Assembly (NCBI RefSeq): GCF_005843925.1
Contig: NZ_VCBC01000004.1
Span: 301,434 to 365,433 of the forward strand
From: Thalassotalea litorea
GTDB lineage: Bacteria; Pseudomonadota; Gammaproteobacteria; Enterobacterales; Alteromonadaceae
Direction of reading: 5' to 3'
Length of the DNA stretch: 64,000 nt
Shown here: positions 62,036 through 64,000 of the stretch, piece after piece
Position numbering within the stretch: the first letter of the stretch is position 1
Layout of the letters: every line of letters starts with the position of its first letter
Made by a program: the position numbers and the translations under genes
The notes under the pieces: model-generated
Told to the model about the DNA's origin: nothing
What the model saw: only the letters and a program-made list of their open reading frames with translations
Database searches by the model: none

Positions 62036-62407
62036 ATGTTAAAAATTACGAAGCATAATACGGGTAAATTTTGCTTCTTTTGGTTTTGCGCTGCCATAGC
62101 CCTTGCGGCAATAAATATTGGGGTAATTGATCATTTAATTATTGTTGTAACTTTGATTAGTCTGGGTGCGTGTATAGAAGTTACTTTAATACATAAGGGA
62201 ATTGAGCGTCATGATCTCGGGCTCTTAAACTATGTCTTGATCGCTCTATATTTTTCTTCAGTTTTTTTTGGAGCTGCAGATATAGATAGTGGTTTTTTAG
62301 AGTTTTTATTAAGTGTCTTTGGGATATGGGGACTAATTGTTGTTGTTTTGGTTCTTTTGGAATGGCTGTATAGGGTAGGCCTATGCTTGAAAAAACACAT
62401 TACCTAA
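62036..62407 (+). CDS. Hypothetical four-helix membrane protein
   Basis: A 123-residue hydrophobic protein. Helices are visible at about residues 11-30, 33-52, 63-80 and 88-112. No conserved motif was found. Preceded by 150 bp without a gene. Function unknown. Confidence 0.6.
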   Translation: MLKITKHNTGKFCFFWFCAAIALAAINIGVIDHLIIVVTLISLGACIEVTLIHKGIERHDLGLLNYVLIALYFSSVFFGAADIDSGFLEFLLSVFGIWGLIVVVLVLLEWLYRVGLCLKKHIT

Positions 62408-62448
62408 GAAAAATTTGATGAAATGTAGTTTTATTGCAAGGGCTGAAA

Positions 62449-62473
62449 AGAGCGATCAAGAGTCAGTCAGAAT
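62449..62473 (+). repeat. Boundary repeat, copy E
   Basis: AGAGCGATCAAGAGTCAGTC matches copy C except near its 3' end. Located between two membrane protein genes. Confidence 0.7.
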
Positions 62474-62538
62474 TCCCCAAAACGAGAATTACTGAGCCGT
62501 CTACATAATAAACTGTTAGCATTATCTAAGGATGAAAC

Positions 62539-62940
62539 ATGACTAGAGGTCAATTCGTATCAAGGACCATGATACTTGTAGCTGTTGTTTGCGCTTGCAT
62601 CATTTTGTGGGAAGCCCTAGCAAACATTGGTAATTGGATTAAGTTGGCCGCTATCGTTGTGCCATCAGTTGCTGTGATTGTAGTGCTTGCGTTGCTATCT
62701 CGAAAGATCAGTGAATCGTATGGAAAGTTTAAGAATCAATTGGCAAAACGGAATCAAGCCAAGATTCTAGTGCTGGAAGATCTGATTTTAGGGGGGATGG
62801 CAATGGTTTGTGGTGCTGCACTTTACCATTGGTACACAAGCCAACCTATATCAATGGCAATAACTTTATCGATTATGGGCTTGTATTTTGGTAAACAGCG
62901 GTATCAACATCACATCGATGAGCTCAAGAAGAAATGCTAA
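62539..62940 (+). CDS. Hypothetical membrane protein, cassette-like
   Basis: A 133-residue protein with helices at about 8-30, 35-55 and 80-115, and a polar middle (SRKISESYGKFKNQLAKRNQ). No family recognised. Its stop codon is inside the first attC-like site, as is usual for integron cassettes. Confidence 0.62.
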   Translation: MTRGQFVSRTMILVAVVCACIILWEALANIGNWIKLAAIVVPSVAVIVVLALLSRKISESYGKFKNQLAKRNQAKILVLEDLILGGMAMVCGAALYHWYTSQPISMAITLSIMGLYFGKQRYQHHIDELKKKC

Positions 62941-63036
62941 CAAGGCCGTTAAGTCGGAACTCAAATAGTTGGCTGGGTTCCGCTTCGCTACACGATTATA
63001 GCCAACTATTTTCGTCCGCTTACGGCGGCGTTAAAT
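62935..63036 (+). repeat. attC-like recombination site 1
   Basis: AACAAGGCCGTTAAGTCGGA at the left end pairs imperfectly with TCCGCTTACGGCGGCGTT at the right end. AAATAGTTGGCT (62963-62974) is perfectly complementary to AGCCAACTATTT (63000-63011). The right core GTTAAAT (63030-63036) fits the GTTRRRY consensus. Length about 102 bp, as in chromosomal integrons. Confidence 0.85.
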
Positions 63037-63280
63037 GTCTAAAACGATGGAACAACTAATTTACGTCAATGTTGTTGGTTTCCCCGATGGGAATCTAGAG
63101 CCAGTGAAAGCAATATATCAACATGGTTCCTGTTTTAGAATTGTCGGTGTAAATGACGATGACGAGCATTTTCCATGGGAGTTCATCACAGGAGAAATAG
63201 TTACCTGTGAAAAGGTTTCTTTCTACGAAGATGAAAGTGGTTTGGTTGCAAAACAGAAGTGTAGGTGTACTAATGTATAG
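63035..63280 (+). CDS. Hypothetical protein in integron cassette
   Basis: An 81-residue soluble protein (FPDGNLEPVKAIYQHG, then CFRIVGVNDDDEHFPWEF, and CRCTNV at the end). The start ATG overlaps the core GTTAAAT of attC 1; the ATG at 63047 is an alternative. It is a typical one-gene cassette bounded by two attC-like sites. Function unknown. Confidence 0.7.
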   Translation: MSKTMEQLIYVNVVGFPDGNLEPVKAIYQHGSCFRIVGVNDDDEHFPWEFITGEIVTCEKVSFYEDESGLVAKQKCRCTNV

Positions 63281-63298
63281 TTCCGTGCCAAACCAGCC

Positions 63299-63373
63299 AA
63301 TTAACAAGTCAAAGCAGCAAGGGCCCTTCGGGCCGGGATGCATTAAACAGCGTCTCTGTTTGAAGCGTTAGAT
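63299..63373 (+). repeat. attC-like recombination site 2
   Basis: It starts TTAACAAGTCAAAGCAG and ends CTGTTTGAAGCGTTAGAT, whose core GTTAGAT (63367-63373) fits GTTRRRY. The arms are imperfectly complementary, and a GGGCCCTTCGGGCC hairpin lies between. At about 75 bp it is shorter than sites 1 and 3. Confidence 0.78.
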
Positions 63374-63391
63374 TTCTAAAGGGAGTTTAGA

Positions 63392-63742
63392 ATGTTCAAA
63401 TCAAAAGAAGAGTTTCAAAATACAACTCGCCTCATTCGAAGAGGATTGATATTAAAAGCCTCAATTTTACTCCCCCTATCTATTTTATTTATGTATCCTC
63501 TGGGGCAACTGATCAATATATATAGCAATTCGCTACCTGTTTTGATTGTGAAATTCGATGTAATAGTTCTCTGGATACCACTAACAATTGTAGTTTTTTG
63601 GTTACTGAGGCATGTTTATTCGATTGCTCGTAAAAACAACCTTTTTTGCGAAAAGTGTGATGAACTGTTGTTTTATAGAGCTAATGAAGAAATTCAAAAC
63701 AAATGTAGGGTATGTGGCCAAGTCATTTGGAACGAAACCTAA
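63392..63742 (+). CDS. Membrane protein with C-terminal zinc ribbon, integron cassette
   Basis: A 116-residue protein. Two hydrophobic helices (SILLPLSILFMYPLGQLINIY and VLWIPLTIVVFWLLRHVY) precede a C-terminal zinc ribbon with CEKC and CRVC. AAGGGAG lies nine bases before the ATG. It is bounded by attC-like sites 2 and 3; its stop overlaps the start of site 3. Function unknown. Confidence 0.72.
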   Translation: MFKSKEEFQNTTRLIRRGLILKASILLPLSILFMYPLGQLINIYSNSLPVLIVKFDVIVLWIPLTIVVFWLLRHVYSIARKNNLFCEKCDELLFYRANEEIQNKCRVCGQVIWNET

Positions 63743-63836
63743 CAAGTTACTCAAAAGTACGTAAAATGCTTGGCTTGCGCTTCTTCGTCGCTAATTTTAG
63801 CCAAGCATTTATACGCCCATTGGCAAGGCGTTAACA
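63737..63836 (+). repeat. attC-like recombination site 3
   Basis: The left core ACCTAAC (63737-63743) fits RYYYAAC exactly. AAATGCTTGGCT (63764-63775) is complementary to AGCCAAGCATTT (63799-63810). The right end is AAGGCGTTAACA. Length about 100 bp. The sequence after it has no obvious gene. Confidence 0.86.
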
Positions 63837-63932
63837 CCTCGAAATCAGCGTATATTAGAAATTGCTAACGGGCAGCTAATGGCACATAGCCGCCGTTCAA
63901 GCTGTGACGATAGATTCCCTGTAGTGTCACGA

Positions 63933-64000
63933 TGTATGGACTCCCTCCCCTCGGGGATGTAACGTAAAAATGACCAAACCTTTACGACGGAGTCCATACA
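63933..64000. mobile_element. 12-bp inverted repeat, possible insertion sequence or MITE edge
   Basis: TGTATGGACTCC (63933-63944) is exactly complementary to GGAGTCCATACA (63989-64000), with 44 bp between. The TG...CA ends are typical of transposable elements. No transposase is visible, as the window stops here. It may be a small element or the left part of an insertion sequence. Confidence 0.45.

Overview
The window looks like the chromosome of a marine, heterotrophic gammaproteobacterium of the Alteromonadales (Colwelliaceae- or Alteromonadaceae-like). The grounds are conserved gene order (fldB / dsbC-recJ-prfB-lysS; yfjD-ypjD / ffh; rpsP-rimM-trmD-rplS), moderate GC, a sphingomonad-type TonB receptor beside a TPR-sulfotransferase, and REP-like repeats with a RAYT-type transposase relic. 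The species cannot be fixed from the sequence alone. No rRNA or tRNA gene was recognised.

1-34.8 kb is mostly core genome. It holds yaaA (3' end), srmB, fldB, dsbC, recJ, prfB (with its programmed +1 frameshift), lysS, a KefF/KefC-type potassium efflux pair, two small glycine-rich membrane proteins, a YlqF/RbgA GTPase, a HIT protein, panE, a VanZ-like gene, yajQ, a sodium-dependent NSS transporter, an RluA-type pseudouridine synthase, gshA, a csaA-like gene, a murein-hydrolase-like lipoprotein, a GMC oxidoreductase, yfjD/corB, ypjD, an SO_0444-type metal permease, ffh, a DUF805 protein, an EamA transporter and the rpsP operon. REP-like repeats with a GACACCCAC core lie at 16.7 kb, 21.0 kb and, inverted, 24.4 kb. 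A decayed RAYT transposase sits at 21.2 kb.

34.8-57.1 kb is the most interesting part: a catabolic regulon whose substrate I cannot name. It encodes five proteins built from tandem NTF2/SnoaL domains, an amidohydrolase, a sodium:solute symporter, three alpha/beta hydrolases (two exported), a TonB-dependent receptor, a TPR-sulfotransferase, a short MetE-type zinc methyltransferase, an HpcH/HpaI aldolase, a HisD-like dehydrogenase of the sulfopropanediol-dehydrogenase kind, an SDR, a bicupin and a LacI-family regulator. A palindrome with the core TGACTTCGAAGTCA and a central CG, as LacI-family operators have, recurs in several promoter regions: perfect at two, degenerate at the others. These regions precede the receptor, the symporter and the enzyme operons, which ties them into one probable regulon. 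The inferred flow is TonB uptake, periplasmic ester cleavage, sodium symport, oxidation by HisD-like/SDR enzymes, rearrangement by cupin and SnoaL enzymes, then hydrolysis and retro-aldol cleavage. An acetyl-CoA synthetase follows but has no visible operator.

59.4-64 kb is an accessory tail of small AT-rich genes, many for membrane proteins. The first part carries a recurring boundary motif (AGAGCGATCAAGAGTCA). The second part has three integron attC-like sites around two small cassettes, with no integrase in view. The window ends on a 12-bp inverted repeat that may be the edge of an insertion sequence.
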